Assembly (NCBI GenBank): GCA_023384415.1
Contig: JAHDWJ010000017.1
Location: forward strand, 62,001-126,000
Source: Anaerolineae bacterium
GTDB taxonomy: Bacteria; Chloroflexota; Anaerolineae; Promineifilales; Promineifilaceae
DNA: 64,000 nucleotides
Reading direction: 5' to 3'
Shown here: piece by piece, positions 44,622 through 55,241 of the stretch
How the letters are laid out: every line of letters begins with the position of its first letter
How positions within the stretch are numbered: the stretch's first letter is position 1
Made by a program: the position numbers and the translations under genes
Notes under the pieces: generated by a model
The model's input: the letters and a program-made list of their open reading frames with translations, nothing else
What the model was told of the DNA's origin: nothing
The model's database searches: none

Positions 44622-45715
44622 GTAGTAATCTCCTCTAACCCAATATAGGCTTTTGGCTTGGATAAGGGTTGCTGTGTCACCTGTGTGGCGATTCTATCCG
44701 CTGCCAGCAGATAAGCACGAGAGACGGCCGGCTGCATAAAGCGGAAGGCTGCCTCGTCAATTTCGCTGGTGGTGGCCAGGACAATCACTTGCTGCGCGGC
44801 CTGGGGCAGGAACTCGGTCATCATTGCCAGGCGGTGTTTTTCATCCAGCCGGCTGAGCGGAGTGTCTATGATGACGGGCAACGGCCGTCCCGACACCTCT
44901 CTCAGCGCCCATAAGGTGGCAATAGCAAACATTTGCTGCTCCCCGGCCGATAGCTGCGAGCGCGGGAACAGTTGTCCGGCGCGGTAAATGGCGATGGTAA
45001 ATGTTTGGGGGTCAATTTCCACCCGATCAATAAAGTCTCGCTTGCGATTGAGCTGGTTCAGCCGTTTACTGAGCAGCGCCGCCAGTTGGTCTAACTTTTG
45101 GCTGATGAGCCGCCGCTGATAGCTGTCGAGCATGAGCTTGGCGCGGGCGGCCAGCTTAATGCGACCTTCATCGGTGTTGATAGCCGTCATTTGCTCGGCC
45201 ACGCGGCGATTGCTGCTGATGACCCGCTCTACATGATACGTTAATCGCTTGTCTTCGGCCGTCAGGCGGTCTAACTCCGCTTCCAGGCGGCCCAACTCCC
45301 GGTCGTGCTGGCGCAGTTCATTTTGCAAGGGCTGTAAAAGCTGCTCGACGGGAACGCGTCCTAACGCTTCGTCAATGGCCGTTAGTTCAGCCTGTAACTG
45401 TTCCCGCTTGTACAGCGCCTTAGCCAGGGCTTGCGGCGCATCGGTTAGCGCTTCGTCAATCCAATTAAACAACACCCCCCGCGCCTCCGGCGAAACGCGG
45501 TGAAGGACGGCCGTTTCGGACAATGGCGGCTGACGAAATTCAGCCACAATCTGGTGAACAAACTCTACTAAGTCGGCTTCGTCAGGTGCAACTTCATCTA
45601 TCTGGTTGACGTTGTAAATCGGGCCGGCCTCACGAACCGCCGGTGATTTTGCAGTTTCTCAACCAATGGCTGCGCTGCCTGCCATTTTTCGTAAGCCGCT
45701 TCCTGTTCTAGCCGC
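44609..45715 (-). pseudogene. dndD: dndD remnant (phosphorothioation ATPase), 5' truncated and frameshifted
   Basis: From 45547 to the stop at 44609 the frame encodes the C-terminal half of an SMC/ABC-like ATPase: a coiled coil, then LSAGEQQMFAIATLWAL (signature), PVIIDTPLSRLDEKHR (Walker B/D loop) and QQVIVLATTSEID. These match DndD, and the truncated dndE start after it supports this. Upstream the same coding continues to about 45628, where the frame shifts; the preceding coding (LEQEAAYEKWQAAQPLVEKL) runs back to about 45715 and stops at the junction with host DNA. DndD normally has about 650 residues; about half is missing. dndB and dndC are absent. Confidence 0.75.
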
Positions 45716-45808
45716 GGCCGCACCCTCCTCGGTCCCACTGATAACGACTTATGGCCCTTTGTCGAGTCACTCCGTTGGCCCCGGCAAGAGATGTTCCGCG
45801 GCCGCTAA
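45713..45808 (+). pseudogene. 3' remnant of a second (host) HNH gene
   Basis: The plus strand reads GRTLLGPTDNDLWPFVESL then RWPRQEMFRGR and stop. It aligns with the last residues of the island HNH enzyme (GLIGPTEETLWPFVDSIRWH and RQEVFRTR, stop at 44014). No 5' part is present; the copy starts exactly at a GCGGCCGC (45714-45721) and ends with another (45797-45804). It is best read as what remains of a resident HNH gene that was replaced by the incoming island. Confidence 0.8.
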
Positions 45809-45838
45809 AGCCAATTTCCGTCTCCGCACACCTTCCCG

Positions 45839-45844
45839 TATAAT
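45839..45844 (+). promoter_or_regulatory. TATAAT box upstream of pRiA4b ORF-3-like gene
   Basis: A TATAAT lies 103 bases before the ATG at 45947; the -35 region is weak (ttccgt/tttccg). Between it and the gene is a run of 'cctcacg/ttcacg' repeats also seen near 5,900. Confidence 0.3.
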
Positions 45845-45946
45845 TACCCTATGCACCCATTCTCCCACCCAGATAACAAAAAACGGGCGTTGGCCTCACG
45901 CCTCACGTTTCACGCCTCACAAAGGCTATAAAAAGGAGTCTCCCCC

Positions 45947-46795
45947 ATGGCCTATCCCAAAATACATCAATACAAAGTCACTCTGCGCCACATCTATCCC
46001 CCCATCTGGCGGCGATTTCAAATATATGAAGGAATGACTTTCGATGATCTCCACCTCACCATCCAAATTATAATGGGCTGGGAGATGTCCCATTTATACG
46101 CCTTTAACATCAACCGGGAACTGATAACCGATGGAGATTCCCTACGCGAAATGGGACAGCGCGGCCGCAGCGCGGAAGATACCCCGCTCAATGAACTCAT
46201 CAATAAAGAAGGCGCAAAATTCAACTACACCTACGACTTTGGCGACTCCTGGGACCATGAACTGGTGCTGGAAAAAATCCTCCCCTTTGATCCAGAACAG
46301 GTATATCCCACCTGCCTTGATGGGGCACGCGCCTGCCCCCCGGAAGATTGTGGCGGTGTTCCCGGCTATATAGACATATTAGAAACCCTCAAAAAACCGA
46401 AAAGCAAAGCGTACAAAGCTCTGATGGAATGGCTGGATGAAGATTTTGACCCAGAATTTTTTGATGCGGCCGCCGTCAATGAAGAAATCGCAGAAAGCCT
46501 TGAAGAGTGGGATGAGGATGATTGGGACGAAGAGGATGACGATGACGATGATCTGGCCCTCAGTTTTCCCCCTGGCTTCAACCTTTCCCCCAACATGATC
46601 CAGGAGATGGCCCAAAATATTCTGGCGGCCATGAAAGCTATGCCCGAGGCCACCATCACCGGCCCCCTCGTTTGCCCGCAATGCCAGCAGCCCACGCAAA
46701 TGATCAAAGCCAAAATGAACTATGAAGAGATTGAAATGATTTACCAGGGACAATGCGGCCGCTGTGGGGCTGAAATGTCTCTAAAAGTTGCGTAA
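45947..46795 (+). CDS. Plasmid pRiA4b ORF-3 family protein with zinc ribbon
   Basis: A 282-residue protein of the pRiA4b ORF-3/IS1096 TnpR-like passenger family: YKVTLRHIYPPIWRRFQI opens the domain, followed by FNYTYDFGDSWDHELVLE and CPPEDCGGVPGY, all family hallmarks. A strongly acidic stretch (about 190-205, runs of Asp/Glu) leads to a C-terminal zinc ribbon (CPQCQQ and CGRCG). Function is unknown; members are common on plasmids and in mobile regions. AAAGGAG lies 9 bases before the ATG. It is the first intact host gene to the right of the island. Confidence 0.88.
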   Translation: MAYPKIHQYKVTLRHIYPPIWRRFQIYEGMTFDDLHLTIQIIMGWEMSHLYAFNINRELITDGDSLREMGQRGRSAEDTPLNELINKEGAKFNYTYDFGDSWDHELVLEKILPFDPEQVYPTCLDGARACPPEDCGGVPGYIDILETLKKPKSKAYKALMEWLDEDFDPEFFDAAAVNEEIAESLEEWDEDDWDEEDDDDDDLALSFPPGFNLSPNMIQEMAQNILAAMKAMPEATITGPLVCPQCQQPTQMIKAKMNYEEIEMIYQGQCGRCGAEMSLKVA

Positions 46796-46894
46796 GCCGC
46801 GGCCGCTGGTGGCTGACCTGAACACCCTATCTCATCATCCGAGTTCCCTTCCTATCCCTGTTCTTCCACCCATGTTTATCTCAGGCAAACCTTT

Positions 46895-48229
46895 ATGACA
46901 ACCCAATCCTGGCTCGAACAAGACAAAACCCTGCTTCACCCTCTCCACCACCCCACCGCCCACCAAAACCCGCTCATTATCGAATCCGCCCAGGGTGTGT
47001 GGCTAAAAACGGTAGACGGTCGGGAAATTATGGATGGGCTGGCTGGGCTGTGGAATGTCCTGGTCGGCCATGGGCGCAGCCAACTGGCCGACGCCGCCCA
47101 CCGCCAGATGACCCGCCTGGCTTACAGCTCCAACTATGCTGGCATGTCCAACCTGCCAGCCATCGAACTGGCCCAACGGCTGGCCGGAGCTGCTTACCCC
47201 AACCTGAACATGACCTTCTTCACCTCTGGCGGGGCTGAAGCCAATGAATCAGCCTTTAAGACAGCCCGCTTTTACTGGAAACAGCTGGGGCAGCCCAACA
47301 AGGTAAAAATTATCGCCCGGCAAGATGCGTATCACGGCGTCACCCTGGCGGCCATGAGCGCGACCGGCATCACCCCCTACTGGCCGATGTTTGAACCCCG
47401 TGTGCCAGGGTTTCTCCATGTGGACGCCCCTTACCCGTACCGGTTTGCCGGAGAGATAAAAGCGGGGGAGACGGTGGGCACCGCGGCCGCACGTCAGATC
47501 GCCGATCTCATTGAACAAGAAGGGCCAGAAACCATCGCCGCCATCATCGCCGAACCAGTCCAGGGGGCCGGGGGGGTCATCGTCCCCCCAGATGATTATT
47601 TCCCGGCCGTCCGGGCCATCTGCGACCAATACAACGTCCTACTCATCGCCGATGAGGTAATTACCGGCTTTGGCCGCACCGGGGAATGGTTTGCCCTTAA
47701 CCGGTATGGGGTGCAGCCAGATATTCTCACCTTTGCCAAAGGAATTACCAGCGGCTACCAACCGCTGGGGGGGATTCAGATCAGTGACGCCATCCGGGAG
47801 GTGATCCTCAACGCCCCACCCGGCCAGCGGTGGATGCACGCCTATACCTACTCTGGGCATCCCACCTGCTGCGCCGTTGCCCTGGCTAACCTGGATATTT
47901 TAGAAGGAGAGCATTTAACCGGGAACGCGGCTGCACGAGGGACACAACTTCTCTCCGGTTTACAATCTCTTCTCCACCTGCCCCACGTCGGCAACGTGCG
48001 CGGCCTGGGCCTCATGGCCGCCATCGAATTCGTGCAAGACAAAGAGAGTCGCACCCCGGCCATCCCCCTGGCCGAAAAAGTGCAGGCCGCTTGCCTGGAG
48101 CGGGGGCTGCTCTCTCGTGTCAAAGGGCAAAGTTACCTGCTCGCCCCGCCCCTTTCCATCAGCGAAGATGAAATGAGCCACCTGCTCGCCATCGTGCGTG
48201 AAGCAGCTGCGGCCGCCAATCAACCGTGA
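46895..48229 (+). CDS. Class III aminotransferase (omega-amino acid type)
   Basis: A 444-residue PLP-dependent class III aminotransferase. FFTSGGAEANESAFKTARFY binds the cofactor phosphate, DEVITGFGRTG follows, and the catalytic Lys is in LTFAKGITSGYQPLGG. The family includes omega-amino acid:pyruvate and diamine transaminases; the N-terminal HPLHHP and the GLWNVLVGHG segment fit the beta-alanine/taurine-pyruvate branch, but the substrate cannot be fixed. It stands alone with no obvious pathway partner; 48230 onward is repeat-rich intergenic DNA. Confidence 0.9.
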   Translation: MTTQSWLEQDKTLLHPLHHPTAHQNPLIIESAQGVWLKTVDGREIMDGLAGLWNVLVGHGRSQLADAAHRQMTRLAYSSNYAGMSNLPAIELAQRLAGAAYPNLNMTFFTSGGAEANESAFKTARFYWKQLGQPNKVKIIARQDAYHGVTLAAMSATGITPYWPMFEPRVPGFLHVDAPYPYRFAGEIKAGETVGTAAARQIADLIEQEGPETIAAIIAEPVQGAGGVIVPPDDYFPAVRAICDQYNVLLIADEVITGFGRTGEWFALNRYGVQPDILTFAKGITSGYQPLGGIQISDAIREVILNAPPGQRWMHAYTYSGHPTCCAVALANLDILEGEHLTGNAAARGTQLLSGLQSLLHLPHVGNVRGLGLMAAIEFVQDKESRTPAIPLAEKVQAACLERGLLSRVKGQSYLLAPPLSISEDEMSHLLAIVREAAAAANQP

Positions 48230-48300
48230 GATTGACGATTTGCGATTGTAAATTGACGATTTACGATTGGCGGCCCACTGAATCGCGGCCCAAAAACAAA
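48230..48300. repeat. ATTGACGATTTACGATTG-type dispersed repeat
   Basis: Two copies of 'attgacgatttrcgattg' in tandem follow the aminotransferase stop. Related words recur at 55,905-55,995 and 56,650-56,712, always in gaps between genes. Confidence 0.7.
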
Positions 48301-48486
48301 CGCCAGCAATCTTTTTCATCCCTGTTCTTTCCTATCCGTGTTTCATCTATCCGTGACTATTTTTGTAGGCGAAAACATGAACCGGGTTCAGCAAAAGTAA
48401 TGAAAAGCGAGTTTACGAGTCCATAGGGTAGATCTTTTCATAATTTCTAATTCCTAATTCATCCTTATTCCCAGAGGAGTATGACC

Positions 48487-50307
48487 ATGAAACCCATTGA
48501 TTTACACCCTGATGCGCTTTGGAAGCAGCGGTTCCGGGCCGCCATTATCGCCTATGCTTTCACCGCGGCCGCTAACCCCCGCCGGGGCCTGGCCTGCACC
48601 AACCAGACCGGCGTCCTCCAGCTTTATACCTGGGACGTAGACAGCGGCCAGCTTACCCAATTGACCCATCACGAGCGGGGCAAAGTCCTGGGCTACCTGG
48701 CCCCCAATGGACATCATATTTATTACTTAAACGACGAAACCGGCAGCGAAGTCGGCCATTTTGTCCGGGTGCCGTTCACCGGCGGGCCTGTTGAAGACAT
48801 CACCCCCGATCTCCCCCTTTACGCCTCATTCGGCCTGAACCACAGCTACAGCAGCCGCCGAATGGGGTTCATGGCTGCTGATGCCGGGGGATTCCAGGCA
48901 ATGGTATTAGACGCCGACGCCGAGGACCAGCTAAGCCAGCCACGCCAGCTTTGGCACTCCCGCGCCCTCTCCTTTGGCCCCTTCTTCTCCTACTACGGCG
49001 AGATTGCTCTCATTACTACCACGGAACGCAGCGGCCGCAACGAATATAACCTCATCGCTTTAGACGCCACCACCGGGGAAATCGTCGGTGAGCTATGGGA
49101 CGATGGAGCCAGTATCGAGCCAGCGGGCTTCTCTCCCCTGCCCGGTGACATGCGGCTGGCGGCCATGAGTAACCGCTCTGGTTTTATGCGGCCGCTCCTC
49201 TGGAACCCCCAAACCGGCGAGCGCACCGACATCCCCTTACCCGAGTTAGGTGGGGAAATCTCCATCTGGGATTGGTCGCCCGACGGCCAACAACTGCTGC
49301 TGCGCCAGCTTAACCAGGCGGTTTACCAGCTTTATCGGTACGATTTACGCGACAACAGTTTACATAAACTCAACCACCCCAACGGCAATATAGGCGGTTA
49401 TGCCGGGGGGCAGTGGCAGCCCAATAACGAAATATTCCTCACCTGGCAAAACGCCACCCACCCCGCCCAACTGGTGGCCCTGGATGCCAACAGTGGCGAG
49501 ATGAAACGGACGGTCCTGGCGGCCGGAGATGCCCCCAGCGGCCGGTCCTGGCGATCTGTTACCTTCCCGTCCACCAACGGGGCCACCATCCAGGCCTGGG
49601 TCGCCACCCCCGAAGGAGAAGGCCCCTTCCCCACCATTCTGCACATCCACGGCGGCCCCACCGCTGTAGCAACGGAAACCTACAGCCCCGAAGCTCAGGC
49701 CTACCTGGATCACGGGTTTGCTTTTCTTTCTATCAACTACCGGGGGTCTACCACCTTCGGCAAGGCGTTTGAGGAAGCGATTTGGGGCAATTTGGGACAG
49801 TGGGAAGTGGATGATTTAGCGGCCGCGCGGGAGTGGCTGGTAGAAAATAATATCGCCGACCCGGACGCCATCCTGCTAACCGGCGGCTCTTACGGTGGCT
49901 ACCTTACCTTACAAGGGCTGGGCAAGCGGCCAGAGCTGTGGGCTGGGGGCATGGCTACCGTGGCCATCGCCGATTGGACCTTAATGTACGAAGACCAGGC
50001 CGAAACTTTGCGCGGCTACCAAAAAGCGTTATTCGGCGGCACCCCGGACGAAAAACCAGAAGCTCACCAGGCCGCATCCCCCATCACCTACGCCGAAGCG
50101 ATCCGCGCTCCCATCCTGGTTATCCAGGGAAGCAACGATACCCGCTGCCCCGCCCGGCAGATGCAAGTATACGAGGAGCGGCTAAAAGCGTTGGGCAAAA
50201 ACATCCGCGTTCACTGGTTTGATGCCGGGCATGGCTCTTACCAAAATGAACAACAGATTGAACATCAGGAGATGAAATTGCGCTTTGCCTATCAGGTTGT
50301 GGGGTGA
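48487..50307 (+). CDS. S9 family (prolyl oligopeptidase-like) peptidase
   Basis: About 606 residues: an N-terminal beta-propeller (about 30-350) and a C-terminal alpha/beta hydrolase. The nucleophile is S468 in LTGGSYGGYLTL, the Asp is in VIQGSNDTRCP, and the His in DAGHGSYQ. There is no signal peptide, so it probably trims peptides in the cytoplasm as an acylaminoacyl-peptidase or dipeptidyl-peptidase relative. ATG at 48487 is preferred because GAGGAG lies 7 bases upstream; ATG 48481 is too close to it. The gene is single, flanked by repeat-rich gaps. Confidence 0.92.
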   Translation: MKPIDLHPDALWKQRFRAAIIAYAFTAAANPRRGLACTNQTGVLQLYTWDVDSGQLTQLTHHERGKVLGYLAPNGHHIYYLNDETGSEVGHFVRVPFTGGPVEDITPDLPLYASFGLNHSYSSRRMGFMAADAGGFQAMVLDADAEDQLSQPRQLWHSRALSFGPFFSYYGEIALITTTERSGRNEYNLIALDATTGEIVGELWDDGASIEPAGFSPLPGDMRLAAMSNRSGFMRPLLWNPQTGERTDIPLPELGGEISIWDWSPDGQQLLLRQLNQAVYQLYRYDLRDNSLHKLNHPNGNIGGYAGGQWQPNNEIFLTWQNATHPAQLVALDANSGEMKRTVLAAGDAPSGRSWRSVTFPSTNGATIQAWVATPEGEGPFPTILHIHGGPTAVATETYSPEAQAYLDHGFAFLSINYRGSTTFGKAFEEAIWGNLGQWEVDDLAAAREWLVENNIADPDAILLTGGSYGGYLTLQGLGKRPELWAGGMATVAIADWTLMYEDQAETLRGYQKALFGGTPDEKPEAHQAASPITYAEAIRAPILVIQGSNDTRCPARQMQVYEERLKALGKNIRVHWFDAGHGSYQNEQQIEHQEMKLRFAYQVVG

Positions 50308-50337
50308 GAAATAATTAATGGGCGAAGTAACTATACA

Positions 50338-50419
50338 GCCCCTCACCCTGGCCCTCTCCCTCAGGAGAGGGGATATGCTCCCCTCTACCATCGTGGGAGA
50401 GGGGCCGGGGGTGAGGGGC
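50338..50419. repeat. Large inverted repeat (CCCTCACCC ... GGGTGAGGG)
   Basis: The left arm (50338-50360, gcccctcaccctggccctctccc) pairs with 50395-50419 around a central segment. This palindromic word is a familiar dispersed element in Chloroflexota-like genomes. It follows the S9 peptidase stop and could act as its terminator. Confidence 0.75.
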
Positions 50420-50549
50420 GGCATCTACCCATTAACCATTCACCGTGTCTTGTCTACCGTCATTCGCTCAGGATCGACAAGGCCACGATCCGTTACCTAG
50501 AATATCACTACCTGGACACTGGCGAAAATTGAGTTCACCAGTGTTACTA

Positions 50550-50597
50550 ACCAATACACCAATACACCAACACACTAATACACTAATACACCAAAAA
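50550..50597. repeat. Octamer tandem repeat ACCAATAC x6
   Basis: Six consecutive 8-base units with small changes (ACCAATAC, ACCAATAC, ACCAACAC, ACTAATAC, ACTAATAC, ACCAAAAA) lie in the gap between the S9 peptidase and TrpB-like genes. Confidence 0.85.
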
Positions 50598-50632
50598 CCA
50601 GTAGTCCAATGAAAAACCCCCAAACACCAATC

Positions 50633-51997
50633 CTATAAATTGACCTCTGGCAGATGGGCCATTGCTTCGGCAACCGCTTCGGCGGGGTAAGCAAAATCCT
50701 CTAAATCCCCCTGTAAATACCGTTCATAAGCGGTCATATCAAAATGGCCGTGCCCAGACAGGTTAAAGGCGATTACCTTCTTCTCGCCGCGTTCTTTGCA
50801 TTCCAGGGCTTCATCAATGGCTACCCGGATGGCATGGGCAGACTCAGGCGCCGGGATAATGCCCTCGGTACGGGAGAACTGCACCGCGGCCGCGAACGTT
50901 GCCAGTTGAGGTACCGCTTTGGCTTCAATATACCCGGCCTCAATCAGGGCACTCACCTGGGGAGACATCCCATGATAGCGCAGCCCCCCAGCATGAATCC
51001 CCGGCGGGATAAATGTATGCCCCAGAGTGTGCATCTTCACAATGGGGGCCATGGCCGCCGTATCCCCATAATCAAAGGTATATTGCCCTTTGGTCAACGT
51101 CGGGCAAGAAGCTGGCTCCACGGCCACAACCCGCGTTTTTTGCCCATTGGTCAAATTTTGATGGACAAACGGGAAGGTAAACCCGGCAAAGTTTGAGCCA
51201 CCCCCGGCACAGCCGATGACCACATCCGGGTACTCCCCAGCCAGGGCCATCTGCTCCAACGCTTCCAGGCCGATGACGGTCTGGTGCATCAGCACATGGT
51301 TCAACACGGACCCCAGGCTGTACTTTTTACTGCCGCCCGAGGTCGCGGCCGCTTCCACCGCTTCCGAAATGGCAATACCTAACGAGCCAGGGGAGTCAGG
51401 GGACTGCTCCAAAACGGCCCGACCATATTGGGTCTGGTCGGTGGGGCTGGCATACACCTGGGCTCCAAAATTTTGCATAATGATACGCCGGTACGGTTTC
51501 TGGTGATAAGAAACCTTCACCATGTACACCTCCAACGACAGGCCAAAAAAGTGGCAGGCCATGGCAAGGGCTGACCCCCACTGCCCGGCTCCAGTCTCCG
51601 TCGTCAACGCTTTGGTGCCCGCCTCTTTGTTAAAAAACGCCTGGGCCACCGCCGTATTCGGCTTATGGGAGCCGACCGGGCTAACCCCTTCATATTTGTA
51701 ATAGATGTGAGCTGGTGTGTCTAACGCCTTCTCCAAATTGACCGCCCGGAACAGCGGTGTTGGCCGCCACAACCGGTACACCTCACGCACCGGTTCTGGA
51801 ATCTCAATCCACCGTTCGGGGCTCATCTCCTGCATAATGAGGCTCATGGGGAACAGCACCGAGAGAAAATCAGGCGTTACCGGCTCTTTGCTGCCAGGAT
51901 GTAAAACCGGCTGCGGCGGCACGGGCATATCGGCATTGATGTTGTACCACGCCTGGGGGATACGGCTCTCATCAAGCAAAAACTTACGCTGACTCAT
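50633..51997 (-). CDS. trpB2: Tryptophan synthase beta chain, TrpB2 type
   Basis: A 454-residue PLP enzyme of the TrpB2 branch (longer than the about 400-residue TrpB1). [11 protein letters not shown] lysine in [23 protein letters not shown] and the phosphate loop [11 protein letters not shown] are clear. TrpB2 makes tryptophan from indole plus serine without needing the alpha subunit, often as an indole salvage enzyme. No trpA or other trp genes lie nearby, in line with that role. GGAGGTAG lies 5 bases before the ATG. Confidence 0.93.
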   Translation of the reverse strand: MSQRKFLLDESRIPQAWYNINADMPVPPQPVLHPGSKEPVTPDFLSVLFPMSLIMQEMSPERWIEIPEPVREVYRLWRPTPLFRAVNLEKALDTPAHIYYKYEGVSPVGSHKPNTAVAQAFFNKEAGTKALTTETGAGQWGSALAMACHFFGLSLEVYMVKVSYHQKPYRRIIMQNFGAQVYASPTDQTQYGRAVLEQSPDSPGSLGIAISEAVEAAATSGGSKKYSLGSVLNHVLMHQTVIGLEALEQMALAGEYPDVVIGCAGGGSNFAGFTFPFVHQNLTNGQKTRVVAVEPASCPTLTKGQYTFDYGDTAAMAPIVKMHTLGHTFIPPGIHAGGLRYHGMSPQVSALIEAGYIEAKAVPQLATFAAAVQFSRTEGIIPAPESAHAIRVAIDEALECKERGEKKVIAFNLSGHGHFDMTAYERYLQGDLEDFAYPAEAVAEAMAHLPEVNL

Positions 51998-52009
51998 CTC
52001 TACCTCCTT

Positions 52010-52353
52010 TGGAATTAGGAATTATGAGGGATGAATTATGAATTTGGGTCTTCAGGAATTTGCGGGATTGACACAGGTGTAGGGGCAGGCCCTCGTGGTT
52101 GCCCCGGACCTGGCAGGCACAAGGCCAACCCCTACCGTATGCCTCACCTCACGAACTCTCAAAGACCCTGAATTTCATCCTTAAAAACCGAGAAACGATA
52201 CAGATGGACACGCCGGAAAACGACCTGGCAACTATAACGAAAAATGGCTAAAAGGGGTAACAGTGCGGCCGCGGCAATCTTGCCTCATCTCCCTTGCCAG
52301 AGGATAATCCCGAACCCATTAAGAATTAATTGGTGAATTGGTGAATTGGTGAA
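52010..52353. other. Repeat-rich intergenic region with 8-bp tandem TTGGTGAA x3
   Basis: This 378-base gap has no gene. It holds the TAATTCATCC-type word (52020), a 'gggtcttcaggaatttg' word also found at 31382, and three tandem copies of TTGGTGAA at 52330-52353 just before the acyl-CoA dehydrogenase. One GCGGCCGC lies at 52265. Confidence 0.65.
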
Positions 52354-52375
52354 TGGTTAATAAACGAGGAACATT

Positions 52376-53584
<1,209 letters not shown>

Positions 53585-53989
53585 ATGACTGTTTTTACCC
53601 ACCCCACCGGCCAGGAATGGCTGGAGATGTTTCTAGATCATGGGTATAAGTATGTGTGGGAAAGCCTGATGGCGATTACCTCGATGCTGCCAGTGGATTA
53701 TTTGAATGGGGATGAGGCGATTGAGGGGGTCGCGGCCGCAGCCGTTCTCGCCGCCGCCCTGCACACCCCTCTCCCCGGCACTCCCCCAGAACTGCTCACC
53801 TGGGTACAGGGCCATCCTCTGGGGCATGACCCGGAACTGGTGCAAATGGGGGTTGATGCCCTGTGCCGTATCCTGGCTGATTCGGAGCTGAAAGAGATGT
53901 GGGAAGCTGGCGGGGACGCGGCCGCGTGGTACACCACCGTCACTACCTTGCAGCACACCCTGTCATTATCCGCAGATTTAGGGGATTAA
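53585..53989 (+). CDS. DUF4259-like protein
   Basis: A 134-residue acidic, helix-rich protein whose middle (IEGVAAAAVLAAALHTPLPG) and end (DSELKEMWEAGGDAAAWYTTV) resemble DUF4259, a family of unknown function. The ATG is immediately next to the acyl-CoA dehydrogenase stop, so it is translated with it, but a biochemical link is not evident. Two GCGGCCGC sites (53734 and 53919) encode Ala runs in it. Confidence 0.7.
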   Translation: MTVFTHPTGQEWLEMFLDHGYKYVWESLMAITSMLPVDYLNGDEAIEGVAAAAVLAAALHTPLPGTPPELLTWVQGHPLGHDPELVQMGVDALCRILADSELKEMWEAGGDAAAWYTTVTTLQHTLSLSADLGD

Positions 53990-54070
53990 GAGGATTTTTT
54001 GATCCACAGATGACACAGATGTCCACAGATAAAAATCCGTGTTCCCTCCACCCGTGTCTCCCCTCACTCC

Positions 54071-54412
54071 TCACCCCTTACTCTGATACGTCATCACCGG
54101 GCGGTAGACACATTGGCAGCGGCCGCCTTTGGGACAGCCGGGTAAGGGGAGATGGGGGGCGTCATCAGGGTGGTAGATCGCGGCCGCGTCCAACCCCTGA
54201 CTTTCCGCGCATCCGTCCTCATCCACCACAACAGCGACCCCGGCAATCGAACCCTTCGCCTTCATGCCCAGCCGGTATTGGGCCAAAATCTTCTCGGCAT
54301 AATTCTCCGGCTTAACCATCTCTTTGTGAAACTTATTCAACCAATCAAATGCCATATTCTCTGCCTCGTCTGCGGTCTGGGGCAACCACAAGGATTGCCC
54401 GTACACAGCCAT
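54071..54412 (-). CDS. Hypothetical protein with C-terminal Cys cluster (113 aa)
   Basis: A 113-residue soluble protein. The N-terminal half is helical (TADEAENMAFDWLNKFHK, then NYAEKILAQYRLGMKAKG); the C-terminus has CPKGGRCQC, a compact metal-binding type cluster, after GLDAAAIYHPDD. I do not recognise a family. It starts 10 bases after the end of the decayed membrane-protein gene on the same strand, and so may belong to the same transcript. Confidence 0.6.
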   Translation of the reverse strand: MAVYGQSLWLPQTADEAENMAFDWLNKFHKEMVKPENYAEKILAQYRLGMKAKGSIAGVAVVVDEDGCAESQGLDAAAIYHPDDAPHLPLPGCPKGGRCQCVYRPVMTYQSKG

Positions 54413-54424
54413 AGTTTAAGAGAC

Positions 54425-55182
54425 TCACCAGCGGATTTGTTCGACGGTGTAAGGCGATTGTCGAGAAAACGGGCGAACGCTTCTTTCGCGGCCGCACGGT
54501 CTAGCCCCACCAGTGTGCCGAATAAACAGCCCCAGGTCATCCGCCGGGCCGATGATCTGCTCAAACCTTTGGCGTGATTCTACAGCGGCCGCGTCAAAAA
54601 AGAAACGCGGCAACGTCGCAAAGTCGGTGGGGGTGATTGGTAGGGGCTGGGCCATTGGGGGCGGAAGGCGAAGTTGGGCATGCTGAGACCAAGCCCGATC
54701 CCGATATTTTTCCCAGATAGCTGGGTGAGGTTAAGTTGCGGTAGATACATCCCCAGAAACAGAAGCAAGGCGGCCGCAACTGTAAGCCACACCCCCGTAT
54801 CCAGGCGGTACGGGTTGACAAACGTCTTAGGATCATACGACCGAGTATCATACATCGAGCCGGGGTCGTCAATGAGGGCAAACCGATTGATGAGCAGCAG
54901 CAAACCATACAGAGCGGCAATCCATGGCCCCAGGGATAACATACGCCGCCGGGCTGGCAACCAATGGGAGAGGAGATAGGCCAGGCCAAAACCGCCGATG
55001 ATCAGTAGGGCCAGGAAGTGGACATTACCAACGTCTGTTTGCTGGGGGGTGAACAGCTGCTACCCTTTGACAGATGGGACATTGGGGGCAGCGGGGGAGA
55101 ACCAGATCAAAAACAGGAAGGAAATCATAAGCAATAAAATACCCGCTTCTCTGAGCCAGCGGAGTGGGTGGGTGGAAGACAT
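54425..55182 (-). pseudogene. Decayed third copy of the tandem membrane-protein family
   Basis: A strong ribosome site (AAGGAGG) and ATG at 55182 open a frame starting MSSTHPLRWLREAGILLL, nearly the same N-terminus as the two intact neighbours. An in-frame TAG at about 55062 interrupts it after SVKG. The frame then continues as QLFTPQQTDVGNVHFLALL and a membrane-rich stretch to NIGIGLGLSMPNFAF, where it shifts to a frame reading MAQPLPITPTDFATLPRFFF. Two more shifts lead through WGCLFGTLVGLDRAAAKEA and back to YTVEQIRW, stop at 54425. At least one nonsense and three frame changes show decay. Confidence 0.7.
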
Positions 55183-55241
55183 AACTAACCTCCTTATACA
55201 GTAATACCGATTATAAACCCATTGTTGTAAGGGGTGGTGCA

